Source: Paenibacillus dendritiformis
Lineage (GTDB): Bacteria; Bacillota; Bacilli; Paenibacillales; Paenibacillaceae
Reading direction: 5' to 3'
DNA: 64,000 nt
Assembly: GCF_945605565.1 (NCBI RefSeq)
Contig: NZ_OX216966.1
Span: forward strand, 1-64,000
The notes under the pieces were generated by a model. That model was given only the letters and a program-made list of their open reading frames with translations, ran no database searches and was not told the origin of the DNA. The position numbers were made by a program, and so were the translations under genes. Shown here in pieces: positions 46,857 through 57,481 of this stretch. Every line of letters begins with the position of its first letter. The stretch's first letter is position 1.

Positions 46857-47155
46857 GGACATCCCTCCTATATAAAGTTGTATCGGCCAATGAAAGCGCC
46901 TTCCTTTTATTATACAACAAGTAACATATGGTGACAAATGAAGGTCTTGTTAACATTTACGTACAAGTCCCGCCAATTGGTTCCATTTTCCTCTAGATGA
47001 GGGGTGTCTCTGATGTTCTTTTGGCCGGTAACCCATCCGGGTTGTCAAGCACTGATTTCGGTTTTGCCATAGGTTTTGCCATATTTGTACACGTAATCTT
47101 TTCATGATAAACTATGGTTAAATCTAGCAAACAAAGCTAGATTATTACTTTTTGA

Positions 47156-47330
47156 GATGACGAGAAAGATTTTGCTGATGAATTTTCCTTGAGAATCAAC
47201 AAGAGCTCACAACAACATTTGGTATTACCGATACCTACGTGACCATTTTGAGTATCGTTATTGGAAGGATCAGGGCTTTTTTGATTGCCAATCTTACGAG
47301 GAGCTTGTAGACAAATATGTTAAAGGTTAA
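47156..47330 (+). pseudogene. fragment of an unrecognised gene, two frames
   Basis: From 47156 one frame reads DDEKDFADEFSLRINKSSQ and dies at 47240. A second, shifted by one base, reads from 47193 as HNNIWYYRYLRDHFEYRYW then FFDCQSYEELVDKYVKG and stops at 47328-47330, overlapping the start of the M50-like gene by 14 nt. Neither frame has a good start codon. Composition is acidic/aromatic and protein-like, so a decayed 3' end is likely. The family is unknown. The rest of 46857-47155 is AT-rich without a visible gene. Confidence 0.3.
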
Positions 47331-48393
47331 GCAGTTTTCCTTACATCCTTTTACGATTATTATCATTTATCCGCTTATTTTATTTTTTCTTTTTTTGTGG
47401 ACGAAGGAAGACACCTTTTTTCTTGTCTTTACATGTTCTGTATTAGGTTTTGCATGTATTACAATTCACGAGTTAGGTCATGTTTTTGCCGGTTATGTAG
47501 TGGGATCAAAGCTTCATTTCATGTCAGCAGGTCCGATTCTGCTCTTGCCAGGCAAGCAGGCCCAATTCAGAGTTGCTTTAAACTCCGATTTATATATGAT
47601 GTGTGGCATGGCAAGCAGCTATATCCCTTCGAACCATTTATCAAATAAAGTGCTGCAAAAAAAACTGATTCCTGCTTATTTGGGTGGTCCGCTTGCTAAT
47701 TTGTTTGCCATTCTGATAGGTTTCCTCGTCAGATTAATGCCAATTGACAACGATTGGTTATGGGATGCAACGAGTTATTTCATCATTCTGAATATGGCCA
47801 TATTTATTGGTACAGCGTTTCCTTTTAGTAGTTATACAGATGGTGGGAAAATATTAGAACTGATTCGTGGACGAAATATGGAGTCTTATCGTTTGTGGAA
47901 CCATCATCTGAATCCGAAATTTACATTAACTGCTTCAGCGGTCAATGATTTCGAGCAGCAGCTTGATGAAACACCCCAGCTTTCCAAAAGCTATCACCTA
48001 GGCATCATGATCATACATTACCACACGCAAAATCTTAATTATGAGCGTAGCTTGCATATTATTGATCAACTGACCAGTAAGCTTACAAAAGGAGATGGTC
48101 CGATTATGGAAAATCTGATTTATTTTTATCGCGGCTTATTACTATGGGCATCTAAATCAGACATTGATGAAGACACTCTAAAGCGGCTTAAAAATATTAA
48201 TTATACCTATACCCGTTCTTTTTGCTATCTGGCGGAAGCAATGATTCATTATGCTGAAGGACACCAAACAGACAACCGACAGAAGCTCTTACAGCATTCA
48301 AAAAAATGGCTTTACAAGATTATGGATTATCGCCAAGAAGATATTATTACCTATGCAATTGATTCTATTCAAAAAAATGAGATGTGCGCATGA
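47317..48393 (+). CDS. M50-like (site-2-protease-type) membrane protein
   Basis: A 358-residue AT-rich gene. There are about five membrane helices in residues 12-180, with the zinc motif HELGHVFAGY (about residue 51) in the second and a possible third ligand region SYTDGGKIL (about 172). Residues 190-358 are soluble and helical. It resembles M50 intramembrane metalloproteases found beside peptide-export genes (for example YydH in Bacillus). Its stop codon overlaps (ATGA) the start of a C39 exporter remnant, so it was once co-translated with a bacteriocin-type ABC transporter and may have served in peptide processing or immunity. The substrate is unknown. The ribosome binding site GAGGAG is 13 nt upstream, rather far. 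Confidence 0.6.
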   Translation: MLKVKQFSLHPFTIIIIYPLILFFLFLWTKEDTFFLVFTCSVLGFACITIHELGHVFAGYVVGSKLHFMSAGPILLLPGKQAQFRVALNSDLYMMCGMASSYIPSNHLSNKVLQKKLIPAYLGGPLANLFAILIGFLVRLMPIDNDWLWDATSYFIILNMAIFIGTAFPFSSYTDGGKILELIRGRNMESYRLWNHHLNPKFTLTASAVNDFEQQLDETPQLSKSYHLGIMIIHYHTQNLNYERSLHIIDQLTSKLTKGDGPIMENLIYFYRGLLLWASKSDIDEDTLKRLKNINYTYTRSFCYLAEAMIHYAEGHQTDNRQKLLQHSKKWLYKIMDYRQEDIITYAIDSIQKNEMCA

Positions 48394-48532
48394 CGATACG
48401 AAAAAGAGTTCCTTTTTTCCAACAGAGTATCCTGCTCCTAGAGGCGGCTACTCTCTCTACAATTTGATAGAAATAGCTCACAACAAGCATTTCGAGACCG
48501 AAGCGTTCCGAACTGATACCGGGCACCTGTAA
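48390..48532 (+). pseudogene. remnant of a C39-peptidase ABC exporter (LanT-like N-terminus)
   Basis: The ATG at 48390 overlaps the M50-like stop as ATGA and opens MTIRKRVPFFQQS, the typical start of C39-peptidase ABC exporters. The conserved Cys box that should follow is missing. After a frame change the text continues GGYSLYNLIEIAHNKHFET, matching the downstream part of the C39 domain (the S-L-x-x-L-x-x-x-A stretch), and ends at 48530. The membrane and ATPase domains are absent. Such exporters cut double-Gly leaders and export bacteriocins or lanthipeptides. Confidence 0.6.
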
Positions 48533-48690
48533 GAACTTCATCTGCCGCTGCAGCATTGATCATAGATAAATACGGTCGGAAGGATGATCCTGAAAAGGTG
48601 ATGAGGCATTTAAAAAACTATTCTACTTACGATCCAGCCTTAACCGATAACTATCTCCATCTAAATATCGTTAATCTGCTCACGCATTAA
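48517..48690 (+). pseudogene. 3' fragment resembling a subtilase (S8, LanP-like) C-terminus
   Basis: 58 codons without a start: RAPVRTSSAAAALIIDKYG then DDPEKVMRHLKNYSTYD and a stop at 48688. The A-P-V...A-A-A-L-I-I-D-K-Y pattern is what follows the catalytic Ser in subtilisin-like proteases, including lantibiotic leader peptidases. The catalytic Ser segment itself is lost. It directly follows the C39 remnant, overlapping it in another frame. The remainder up to 48861 shows no gene. Confidence 0.35.
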
Positions 48691-48861
48691 TCTGTTCAAC
48701 CTAATACAATTAGCACCAGTTAGTCCCCGCATAACCTTCCAGCAATTCGATTGAAAAGTCGATCTCCATAGTGCGTGCACAGAATGCACACAGCAACCAA
48801 ACCGCTTCTTAACGACAGGGAGAGGATAGCAGATAACAACACGCGGCATGACCCTGCGGCA

Positions 48862-48892
48862 CAAAAAATAGCCCTGCCGCATCAGGCAGGGA
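48862..48892 (-). terminator. terminator of the arginine operon
   Basis: On the minus strand CCCTGCC and GGCAGGG enclose a 6-nt loop and run into TATTTTTT. It is about 115 nt after argH. Confidence 0.8.
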
Positions 48893-49007
48893 CCTCTAGC
48901 ATTACCATGGCATGCGTCAGCGCCTCACGGGACGCTATTAACGCATGCCCAGCGTTATTACGGACAAAGTCCACCTACATGAACCAATGTGCCCGAAAAT
49001 TTATCCG

Positions 49008-50420
49008 TTACGCATTCGGCTGCTTCTCCTGCACCCAGGCCGCCGTCTTCGCCGCTGCTTGCTCGGCACGGGCGATCGCCGCCTGCACCTGGCCGGTCGC
49101 GGTGCCGCCGTATACGTTGCGGGCGTTGACCACGTTCTCCGGCTGCAGCACCGTATAGATGCGCTCGTCGAACAACGCGGAGAATTGCTGGAATTCTTCC
49201 AGAGTCAGATCGAGCAAGAACTTGTTCCGCTCGATGCAATAGAGCACCGTTTTGCCGATGACTTCATGCGCCTGCCGGAACGGCAAGCCTTTGTTCACGA
49301 GGAAGTCGGCGATGTCGGTCGCGTTGGAGAAATCCTGGCGGACCGCATCGGCCATCCGGCCGCGGTTGACCTTCATCGTGCCGATCATCGGCGCGAACAG
49401 GCGCAGCGCTCCATCGAGCGTATCGACCGTATCGAACATGCCTTCCTTGTCTTCCTGCATGTCTTTGTTGTACGCGAGCGGCAGCGCCTTGAGCACGGTC
49501 AGCATGCCGACGAGATGCCCGTACACGCGTCCGGTCTTGCCCCGCACCAGCTCGGCCACATCCGGATTTTTCTTCTGCGGCATAATGCTGGAGCCCGTGC
49601 AGAACGCGTCGTCCAGCTCGATGAACTGGAACTCGGTGCTCGACCAGAGCACCATCTCCTCACAGAGGCGGGACAGGTGCATCATGATAAGCGACGCATT
49701 CGAGAGGAACTCGACAATGAAGTCGCGGTCGCTCACCGCATCGAGGCTGTTCTCGTACACGCGGTCGAAGCCGAGCTGCTCAGCGACCAGATGCCGGTCA
49801 ATGGCGAAGGTCGTTCCCGCCAAGGCCCCTGCCCCGAGCGGCAGCACATTGATTCGCTTGTAGCTGTCGATAAGCCGCTCGATATCGCGCTCGAACATGG
49901 ATACGTACGCCATCAGATGATGGGCGAACAGGATCGGCTGCGCCCGCTGCAAATGTGTGTAGCCCGGCACGATCGTGTCGATATTTTCCTTGGCCTGCTT
50001 GATGAGCGCGCTCTGCAAGTCCGCCAGCAGGCCGACGAAGGAGACGACATGCTTGCGCAAGTATAGATGCATATCGGTTGCCACCTGATCGTTGCGGCTC
50101 CGTCCCGTATGCAGCTTGCCGCCGACCGGGCCGACGATTTCCATTAGCGCTTTTTCGATATTCATATGGATATCTTCATCGGAAACGGAATATTCCATTG
50201 CGCCGTTCCGAATCCGGTTCAAAACTTGATTCAATCCGTCCTTGATGGTCTCGACATCGTCCTGCGGCAAAATTCCGCAGTGGCCCAGCATGGTGACATG
50301 CGCGAGGCTGCCCTGAATGTCTTCTTCTGCCATCAATTTGTCAAATGAGATCGAGGCCGTATATTGTTCTACCAGCTCGTTCGTCTGCTTCGTGAACCGG
50401 CCGCCCCATAATTTGCTCAC
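49008..50420 (-). CDS. argH: argininosuccinate lyase
   Basis: The last step of arginine synthesis: argininosuccinate to arginine and fumarate. 470 residues of the fumarase/aspartase superfamily with [29 protein letters not shown] and the catalytic-loop signature [12 protein letters not shown]. The start is GTG 50420. It is the last gene of argCJBDFGH. Confidence 0.97.
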   Translation of the reverse strand: MSKLWGGRFTKQTNELVEQYTASISFDKLMAEEDIQGSLAHVTMLGHCGILPQDDVETIKDGLNQVLNRIRNGAMEYSVSDEDIHMNIEKALMEIVGPVGGKLHTGRSRNDQVATDMHLYLRKHVVSFVGLLADLQSALIKQAKENIDTIVPGYTHLQRAQPILFAHHLMAYVSMFERDIERLIDSYKRINVLPLGAGALAGTTFAIDRHLVAEQLGFDRVYENSLDAVSDRDFIVEFLSNASLIMMHLSRLCEEMVLWSSTEFQFIELDDAFCTGSSIMPQKKNPDVAELVRGKTGRVYGHLVGMLTVLKALPLAYNKDMQEDKEGMFDTVDTLDGALRLFAPMIGTMKVNRGRMADAVRQDFSNATDIADFLVNKGLPFRQAHEVIGKTVLYCIERNKFLLDLTLEEFQQFSALFDERIYTVLQPENVVNARNVYGGTATGQVQAAIARAEQAAAKTAAWVQEKQPNA

Positions 50421-50540
50421 CCTATAACCCCCCTCAACCTCAACCTTGCTTGCGTTGCAGACCGGGAACCCGTGCCTGCGGCAAGCGGCGGAAGCTGTCG
50501 TGCACAGCTACCGATTCTCCGCCTGCCTGTTCCGTGCGGT

Positions 50541-51797
50541 CTATTGCTCCAGCTTCGCACCGTGCACGCTGGCGCCGTGGACGCCGGATGCGACCTTCAG
50601 CCGCAGCGCGTTCAGATGAATGAAGCCGGTCGCGTCATTCTGATCGTAAGCCTGAGTCGGATCGGCTTCCATCGTGGCGATATCCGGGTTGTACAGGCTC
50701 AACGGGCTCTGCACGCCGGCGCCGATGACATTGCCCTTGTACAGCTTCAGACGAACCGTGCCCGTCACATGCTTTTGGCTCTCGTCCACGAGCGCTTGAA
50801 TCGCGAGGCGCTCCGGCGCAAACCAGAAGCCGTTGTATACGATCGAGCTGTATTTCGGAATCAGTGAATCGCGCAGATGCATCACTTCGCGGTCCATCGT
50901 GAGCGACTCCATTTTCCGGTGGGCAGTGAACAGAATCGTGCCGCCCGGGGTCTCGTATACGCCCCGGCTCTTCATGCCCACGAAGCGGTTCTCGACCATA
51001 TCAACGCGCCCGATGCCATGCTTGCCGCCAAGCTCATTGAGCTTGTTCATCACCTGCAGCGGCGTCAGACGCTCGCCGTTGACCGCGACGCAGTTCCCCT
51101 GCTCGAACGTCAATTCGACGTACTCGGCTTCGTTCGGCGCGTCTTCCGGGGCCACGCTCAGCACGTACATTTCCTTGTTGCTGTCGGCGGCCGGGTCGAA
51201 CCACGGATCCTCCAGCATGCCGCTCTCGAAGCTAATATGAAGCAGGTTGCGGTCGGTTGAGTACGGCTTCGCCGCCGATGCCTGCACCGGAATGCCATGC
51301 TTCTTCGCGTAAGCGATCATCTCGGCGCGGCCCGGGAATTGGGACCGGAACTCCTCGGAGCGCCATGGGGCGATCACTTCGATCTCCGGCGCCAGCGAGG
51401 CGACAGCCAACTCGAAGCGAACCTGGTCATTGCCTTTGCCCGTCGCGCCATGCGCAATGAACTTGGCCCCTTCCTTGCGGGCGATCTCGACCATGCGCTT
51501 CGCAATCAGCGGCCGCGCGATGCTCGTGCCGAGCAAATATTGGCCTTCATACAGGGCGCCGGCCTGGAACATCGGATAGATGAAATCGCGAGCGAACTCC
51601 TCCTGGAGATCGTCGATATATACTTTGGATGCGCCGGTCGCGATCGCCTTCCCTTCGAGGCCGTCCAGCTCTTCCTTCTGGCCCACATCTGCGGTGAACG
51701 CGATAATTTCGGCGTCATAGGTTTCTTTTAGCCAGGTTAAAATGACCGACGTATCGAGGCCGCCCGAATACGCTAATACGATTTTGATCTTTTCCAC
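50541..51797 (-). CDS. argG: argininosuccinate synthase
   Basis: ATP-dependent joining of citrulline and aspartate. 418 residues with the N-type ATP pyrophosphatase motif [31 protein letters not shown] and [17 protein letters not shown] 51797 with GGGGAG 8 nt upstream is the likely start. It lies 40 nt downstream of argF. Confidence 0.97.
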   Translation of the reverse strand: MEKIKIVLAYSGGLDTSVILTWLKETYDAEIIAFTADVGQKEELDGLEGKAIATGASKVYIDDLQEEFARDFIYPMFQAGALYEGQYLLGTSIARPLIAKRMVEIARKEGAKFIAHGATGKGNDQVRFELAVASLAPEIEVIAPWRSEEFRSQFPGRAEMIAYAKKHGIPVQASAAKPYSTDRNLLHISFESGMLEDPWFDPAADSNKEMYVLSVAPEDAPNEAEYVELTFEQGNCVAVNGERLTPLQVMNKLNELGGKHGIGRVDMVENRFVGMKSRGVYETPGGTILFTAHRKMESLTMDREVMHLRDSLIPKYSSIVYNGFWFAPERLAIQALVDESQKHVTGTVRLKLYKGNVIGAGVQSPLSLYNPDIATMEADPTQAYDQNDATGFIHLNALRLKVASGVHGASVHGAKLEQ

Positions 51798-51837
51798 TTC
51801 TGTCTCCCCCGTTCCTCTTCGTCCCAATAGTGCAGTG

Positions 51838-52788
51838 CTATCCCATTAAGGCTGCCAAGATGGCCTTCTGTGCATGCAGGCGATTCTCCGCCTCGTCGAA
51901 AATAACCGAATTGCCGCCGTCAATGACGCCCGCGCTTACCTCTTCGCCGCGATGCGCCGGCAGGCAGTGCATGAAGATGTAATCCGGCTTCGCATAGCGC
52001 ACAAGCTCCTCGTTTACCTGGAAATTCTTGAACGCGTGCTCCCGTACCTTCTGCTCTTCCTCGAAGCCCATGCTTGCCCACACATCTGTGTAAATGACAT
52101 CTGCATCCGCCACCGCCTCGGCGGCATCCTGGGTGACAAGCAATTCCGCTCCAGTGAGCCCGGCCTGCTCCTTGCATTGGGCAATGACATTCGCATCCGG
52201 CACATAGCCTTCCGGCGAAGCGACAGCCATGTTGACGCCCAGCTTCGCGGCGCCCATCATGAGCGAGTGCGCCATATTGTTGCCGTCGCCGATATAAGCG
52301 ACCTTCAAGCCGGCCAGACGGCCTTTATGCTCGAGAATCGTCTGGTAGTCGGCCAGCACCTGACACGGATGGCTCATATCCGTCAGTCCGTTGATGACCG
52401 GAATCGTCGCGCTGCGCGCCAGATCAATGACCGTGCGATGGGCGAACGTCCGAATCATAATGCCGTCCAAATAGCGGGACATGACCTGCGCCGTATCCGA
52501 GATCGTCTCTCCGCGCCCTAACTGCAGATCGTTTTTGCTCAAAAAGAGCGCATGGCCGCCCAGCTGGTACATGCCCACCTCGAAGGAGACGCGCGTCCGG
52601 GTGGACGACTTCTCGAAAATCATGCCGAGCGTCTTCCCCGCCAACGGCCGGTACACCTCGCCTGCCTTCTGCTTGCGCTTCAGTTCGATCGCCAAATCGA
52701 TTAGGTATTCAAGCTCTTCCTTCGTATAGTCAGCCAGCGCGATGAAATCGCGTCCGCGCAAGTCAATCTTCGCCTCTGTCAATGTCAT
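51838..52788 (-). CDS. argF: ornithine carbamoyltransferase
   Basis: Makes citrulline from ornithine and carbamoyl phosphate. 316 residues with carbamoyl-phosphate motif [30 protein letters not shown] and the ornithine-side [14 protein letters not shown] 52788 follows GGAGGTGG; the longer frame to 52878 is not needed. No carbamoyl-phosphate synthase genes (carAB) are in this operon. Confidence 0.97.
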   Translation of the reverse strand: MTLTEAKIDLRGRDFIALADYTKEELEYLIDLAIELKRKQKAGEVYRPLAGKTLGMIFEKSSTRTRVSFEVGMYQLGGHALFLSKNDLQLGRGETISDTAQVMSRYLDGIMIRTFAHRTVIDLARSATIPVINGLTDMSHPCQVLADYQTILEHKGRLAGLKVAYIGDGNNMAHSLMMGAAKLGVNMAVASPEGYVPDANVIAQCKEQAGLTGAELLVTQDAAEAVADADVIYTDVWASMGFEEEQKVREHAFKNFQVNEELVRYAKPDYIFMHCLPAHRGEEVSAGVIDGGNSVIFDEAENRLHAQKAILAALMG

Positions 52789-52910
52789 AAAAGCCACCTC
52801 CGGGATCCGTGTCGTTGCGGCGGTTCGCCGCGAATCTATTCCTGTTGCCTCTTCAATGAGCGAAGCCGCCGGCCGCAAGCGCCCGGCAGGCTTCGGGTGT
52901 AGTATTGGAT

Positions 52911-54113
52911 TTATACGAGCGCCTTCGCCCGCGAACGCGCCTCCAGCACTTGATGGAGAATCGAGACCGCCTCATCGATCTCTTCCGCCGTCACGAGCAG
53001 GTTCGGCAGCAGCCGAACGACATTCGGACCGGCCGTAATGACGAGCAATCCGGCGGCGCGGGCGGCTTCCACGATGTCCGCAGCCGGCTCGCTGCACTCG
53101 ATGCCGATAATGAGCCCCAAGCCGCGGACATCCTTCACCACCGGCACGTCGCTCAGCTTCACCTTCAGCGAGTTCAGCAGATACGCTCCGCGCTCCGCCG
53201 CCCGCTGGGCGACCTTCTCCTCGATCATCGTCTCCATCGTGCCGATGACCGCGGACATCGCGAGGGGATTGCCGCCGAAGGTCGAGCCGTGGCTGCCGGG
53301 GCCGAACGCTTCGCGCAGATACTCCTTGGCGAGCATCGCGCCGACCGGGAAGCCGCTGCCCAATCCCTTCGCCACGGTGAATATGTCGGGCTCCAGCCCG
53401 TAATGCTCGTGCGCGAACAGCGCTCCCGTGCGGCCCATGCCGGTCTGCACCTCGTCGATGATGAGCAGCAGCCCGTGCTCGGCACACAGCTTCGCCACTT
53501 CCTGGGCGAAGGCCGCCTTAATCGTATGCACGCCGCCTTCGGCTTGCACGATCTCCAGCATGATAGCTGCTGTCTTATCGTTCACCGCCGCCCGCAGGCT
53601 GTCGATATCGTTGAACGGCACGTAGCGGAAGCCTTCCGGCAGCGGGTGGAAGCCTTCCTTCACCTTATCCTGCCCCGTCGCCGTCAGTGTCGCCAGTGTC
53701 CGGCCGTGGAACGACTGCTGGAACGTAATAATCTCGTAGCGTCCACTGTTCGCCACCTTGGCGTGATAGCGGCGGGCCAGCTTGATCGCAGCCTCATTGG
53801 CCTCCGCCCCGCTATTGCAAAAGAAGACCGCGTCCGCGCAGGTATGGTTCGTCAGCCATTCGGCCGCCTGCTCCTGCTGCGGAATGCGGAACAGGTTGGA
53901 GACGTGCCAGAGCGTCTCCAATTGCTCCTGCACGCGCGCCTTGACCCGCTCCGGCACATGCCCGAGATTCGCCACGGCGATGCCGCTCATAAAGTCCAAG
54001 TACGAGTTGCCCCGATCATCCCACAATCGGCTGCCGCTTCCTTTCACGAGTGTCATTGGATAGCGCGCATAGGTTGGCAATAATGATGATGTTACGTTGT
54101 CCGCCTGTGTCAC
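52911..54113 (-). CDS. argD: acetylornithine aminotransferase
   Basis: PLP enzyme converting N-acetylglutamate semialdehyde to N-acetylornithine. 400 residues, class III aminotransferase: FCNSGAEANEAAIKLAR, LIIDEVQTGMGRTG, and the PLP-Lys in FTVAKGLGSGFPVGAM. The GTG start overlaps the argB stop (GTGA) behind AAGGAGG. Confidence 0.96.
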   Translation of the reverse strand: MTQADNVTSSLLPTYARYPMTLVKGSGSRLWDDRGNSYLDFMSGIAVANLGHVPERVKARVQEQLETLWHVSNLFRIPQQEQAAEWLTNHTCADAVFFCNSGAEANEAAIKLARRYHAKVANSGRYEIITFQQSFHGRTLATLTATGQDKVKEGFHPLPEGFRYVPFNDIDSLRAAVNDKTAAIMLEIVQAEGGVHTIKAAFAQEVAKLCAEHGLLLIIDEVQTGMGRTGALFAHEHYGLEPDIFTVAKGLGSGFPVGAMLAKEYLREAFGPGSHGSTFGGNPLAMSAVIGTMETMIEEKVAQRAAERGAYLLNSLKVKLSDVPVVKDVRGLGLIIGIECSEPAADIVEAARAAGLLVITAGPNVVRLLPNLLVTAEEIDEAVSILHQVLEARSRAKALV

Positions 54114-54967
54114 TGTACTCCCTCCTTATCCTCTTCCTGCACGATTCGCGTCCCGATCGTCTCGCCCCTCATCAGGCGGCGCAATATTCCGGGCTCCGCT
54201 CCGTCGGCGATGACGACTTCCTTCACGCCGCCCGCCATGCACTGCATCGCGGCGCGCACCTTCGGAATCATCCCGCCGTAAATCTCCCCGATTGCGATCA
54301 TCGCCTCGATCTCCTCTGTCGTCACGACGGGGAGGACGGTGCGGAGGCCATCATTCATCTTCATAATTCCCGGCACGTCGGTAATGACGATGAGCCGTTC
54401 CACGCCGAGATGTGCAGCAACCGCACCGGCTGCCGTATCCGCATTAATGTTGTAGCGCTGACCGCCGCCGTCGAGCCCGATTGGCGCGATCACCGGCATA
54501 TACTGTTGGCTGATTAAGGCCTCTATTAACTCAGCGTTCACCTGCGTCACGTCGCCGACGTATCCGACTTCCGCCTGGTTGGCGACCGGGCGGGCCTCAA
54601 TGAGCCCGCCATCCGTTCCCGACAGGCCGACCGCACGCGCGCCCGTCCCGGTCAAGCGCCGGACAATCTGCTTGTTGATCTGTCCGGCCAGCACCATCTC
54701 CACGACGTCCAGCACCGCCTCGTCCGTCTTGCGCAGTCCGCCTACGAACTCGCTCTCGATGCCGAGCTTGTCGAGCAGGGCCGAGATCGCCGGACCGCCG
54801 CCGTGCACGATGACCGGCATCGTGCCTTCCGCTTGCAACTGCGTCAGCTGCTGATAGAATGTATCGGGCAGCGCCGCCAAGGTGCTGCCGCCGCATTTCA
54901 TAACGAACCGTTCCGTCCGTACGGAGCGCTTCGTCTCGGTTCCCTGCTCCTGAGACAACGTGTGCAA
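54110..54967 (-). CDS. argB: N-acetylglutamate kinase
   Basis: Second step, phosphorylation of N-acetylglutamate. Amino-acid kinase fold with VMKCGGSTL, VIVHGGGPAISALL, YNINADTAAGAVAAHL and GGMIPKVRAAM. A TTG at 54967 with GGGGG 7 nt upstream is the best start (285 residues); the frame runs on to 55051 but that part is not protein-like for the family. The start stays uncertain by tens of residues. Confidence 0.94.
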   Translation of the reverse strand: MHTLSQEQGTETKRSVRTERFVMKCGGSTLAALPDTFYQQLTQLQAEGTMPVIVHGGGPAISALLDKLGIESEFVGGLRKTDEAVLDVVEMVLAGQINKQIVRRLTGTGARAVGLSGTDGGLIEARPVANQAEVGYVGDVTQVNAELIEALISQQYMPVIAPIGLDGGGQRYNINADTAAGAVAAHLGVERLIVITDVPGIMKMNDGLRTVLPVVTTEEIEAMIAIGEIYGGMIPKVRAAMQCMAGGVKEVVIADGAEPGILRRLMRGETIGTRIVQEEDKEGVQ

Positions 54968-55066
54968 GGTCCATCCCCCTCTCCACCGGGAAGCTAATCT
55001 ATCTTTAAGCCCATCTATTTCCTTAGCAGGATGAATCATTAATCCCGTCAATTACCCGGCTGCTAC

Positions 55067-56320
55067 CTACGTCCGGTAGGCCGCATTGATGCGGACATAA
55101 TCATAGGTCAGGTCGCAGCCCCATGCCGTCGCTTCGCCACTGCCCATATGGAGGTCCACCTTGATATGGACCGTGTCGCCCTTCAAATAGTCCAGCGCCG
55201 CCTCTTCATCGAACGGCACCGGCGTCGATTGCTTCAACACCTCGATCGGCCCGATATGAATATCGACGGTGTCCACGTTCACCGGCTGGCCCGAATAACC
55301 GACCGCCGCGATAATCCGCCCCCAGTTCGCATCCGCACCGAAAGCGGCGGACTTGACGAGGCTGGAGCCGATAATCGACTTCGCAATCGCCCGGGCTGCG
55401 TCCTCGGTCGCCGCGCCGGTGACGTTCACCTCGATAAGCTTCGTCGCGCCTTCGCCGTCGCGGGCAATCGCCTGCGCCAGCTGGCCGCAAATATAGCGGA
55501 AAGCGGCAGCGAACGCCGCCCAATCCGGATGGCCCTCATGCAGCGGTTCATTGCCCGCCAAGCCGCTGGCCATCGCGAGCAGCATATCGTTCGTGCTCGT
55601 GTCGCCATCCACCGTAATCATATTGAACGTCACGTCGGTCGTCTGCCGCAGCAGCCGTTCCAGCGCGGAGCGCTCAATCGCCGCGTCGGTCGTCACGAAG
55701 CCGAGCATCGTCGCCATATTCGGATGAATCATGCCGGAGCCTTTGGCCGCCCCTGCGACGGTAACCGTCTTGCCGTTCACCGTTACCGCCACGCAGGCTT
55801 CCTTCTTCACGAGATCCGTCGTCAGAATCGCCTGCGCGAACTTCTCGGCGCCGTCCGCCTCTGCGGTCAGCTGGGCAGGCAAGGCCGCCATGCCCCGCTC
55901 GACGCACTCCATCTTCAGCGGCTCGCCGATGACGCCGGTCGAAGCGACCGCCACCTCATGCGGCACGGCGCCCAACTGCTCGGCGAAGCCGCTGCGCATG
56001 CGGTACGCATCCGCCTCACCCTGCTTGCCGGTGCAGGCGTTGGCGTTGCCGCTGTTGACGATCACGGCGCGCAGCGTGCCGGCTTCCGCCAGGCTGGCGC
56101 GGGTCACGACCAGCGGCGCCGCCTGGAAGGCGTTCGTCGTGTAGACTGCCGCCGCCGTCGCCGGCACGTCGCATACGATCGCGCCGAGATCATTGCGATC
56201 GGTTTTTTTCAATCCGCAATGCAGGCCCCCGGCCCGGAAGCCAAGCGGCGTCGTGACGGAACCGGTAATCACCTCATAGGGCGCCTCTGTGGCGGTAAGC
56301 AAGGTTTCTCTATTTTTCAT
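55067..56320 (-). CDS. argJ: bifunctional ornithine acetyltransferase/N-acetylglutamate synthase
   Basis: Recycles the acetyl group from N-acetylornithine to glutamate. 417 residues, self-cleaved at the Thr of GMIHPNMATMLGFVTTDA into alpha and beta chains. DVPATAAAVYTTNAFQAAP and INAAYRT at the C-terminus are typical. Its presence means no separate argE or argA is needed for the cyclic pathway. Confidence 0.97.
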   Translation of the reverse strand: MKNRETLLTATEAPYEVITGSVTTPLGFRAGGLHCGLKKTDRNDLGAIVCDVPATAAAVYTTNAFQAAPLVVTRASLAEAGTLRAVIVNSGNANACTGKQGEADAYRMRSGFAEQLGAVPHEVAVASTGVIGEPLKMECVERGMAALPAQLTAEADGAEKFAQAILTTDLVKKEACVAVTVNGKTVTVAGAAKGSGMIHPNMATMLGFVTTDAAIERSALERLLRQTTDVTFNMITVDGDTSTNDMLLAMASGLAGNEPLHEGHPDWAAFAAAFRYICGQLAQAIARDGEGATKLIEVNVTGAATEDAARAIAKSIIGSSLVKSAAFGADANWGRIIAAVGYSGQPVNVDTVDIHIGPIEVLKQSTPVPFDEEAALDYLKGDTVHIKVDLHMGSGEATAWGCDLTYDYVRINAAYRT

Positions 56321-56359
56321 AAGGCATCGACCTTCTTCTTCTGAAATGGTAAGTTGCGA

Positions 56360-57421
56360 TTAGGGGTAGACCGGAGCAAGCTGCAATCCGCTGCTCTCCT
56401 CCCAGCCCATCATCAGATTCAAATTCTGGATAGCCTGCCCGGCTGCACCCTTGACGACGTTGTCGAGAACGGAGATGACCGTCACCCGCTTCGTCCGCGC
56501 ATCGACCGCGAAGCCGATATCGCAATAGTTCGAGCCGAACACTTCCTTTGTCGCCGGCAGTTCCCCTTGCGGGCGAATGCGGACGAAGCGCCGCCCCGCG
56601 TAGCTCTCCTGATAGAGCCGGATGAAGTCCTGTTCCGTATAATTCCCGGTCAGCGTGCCGTACATCGTGCACATAATGCCGCGCGTCATCGGCGTCAGAT
56701 GGGTCGTGAAGGTCACGGTCACCGGCGCTCCCGCCGCTTCGCCCAGCAGCTGCTCGATCTCCGGAATATGCTGGTGCTTGTTCACCTTGTATGCCTTGAA
56801 GTTCTCGTTCATCTCCGCGTAATGAACATTCAGGCTTACGCCCCGGCCTGCTCCGGACACGCCGGACTTGGCATCGATAATGAGCGTCGCCGGATCGATC
56901 CAGCCCGCCTGGACCGCAGGCGCCAGCCCCAGCAGTGCGGCCGTCGTATAGCAGCCCGGATTGGAGATCAGCCTTCGTCCCTTCACCCGCTCCGCGCGGT
57001 CGCTCCATTCGCACAGGCCGTATACCGCTTCCTCCAGCAGCTCGGCGGATGGCGCCTCATGCTTATACCATTTCGTATACTCGGCCCCGTCCTTCAACCG
57101 GAAATCCCCGGATAAATCGATGACCTTAAGACCCGCCTCCAGCAGCTGCGGAACAAGCTTGGCACTGACGCCCGATGGCGTCGCCGTAAATACAACCTCG
57201 GCCTTGCTCTTGATAAGCTCCGGGTCAACCCCGTCCAGCGTGTCGGTCACGATCTCATGGAGATGCGGAAATCCGGCGGTCATCGGTGTCCCGGCGCTTG
57301 ATGCCGAGATGACGGACGCAATATCCACATGCGGGTGATTCAGCAGCAGGCGAACCAGCTCTACGCCGCCATAGCCCGTCGATCCAACAATCGCCACCTT
57401 CAATGCCTGTTCGTTCCCCAT
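56360..57421 (-). CDS. argC: N-acetyl-gamma-glutamyl-phosphate reductase
   Basis: NADPH reduction of N-acetylglutamyl phosphate. 353 residues with Rossmann motif VAIVGSTGYGGVELVRLL, the active-site Cys in LISNPGCYTTAALL, and HYAEMNENFKAYKVNKHQH. It is the first gene of the arginine operon, directly behind the ARG-box promoter. Confidence 0.97.
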   Translation of the reverse strand: MGNEQALKVAIVGSTGYGGVELVRLLLNHPHVDIASVISASSAGTPMTAGFPHLHEIVTDTLDGVDPELIKSKAEVVFTATPSGVSAKLVPQLLEAGLKVIDLSGDFRLKDGAEYTKWYKHEAPSAELLEEAVYGLCEWSDRAERVKGRRLISNPGCYTTAALLGLAPAVQAGWIDPATLIIDAKSGVSGAGRGVSLNVHYAEMNENFKAYKVNKHQHIPEIEQLLGEAAGAPVTVTFTTHLTPMTRGIMCTMYGTLTGNYTEQDFIRLYQESYAGRRFVRIRPQGELPATKEVFGSNYCDIGFAVDARTKRVTVISVLDNVVKGAAGQAIQNLNLMMGWEESSGLQLAPVYP

Positions 57422-57481
57422 ATCTCGCTCTCTCCATTTCTCTGCCTCTCAGTAGAAAATACGTTCCGGCGCAATAATTTA

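Noticed and set aside
47156..47242. Lanthipeptide precursor peptide
   Set aside because: The acidic start with FSLRI loosely recalls a class I leader, but there is no start codon and no Cys/Ser/Thr-rich core; a decayed gene end is more likely.
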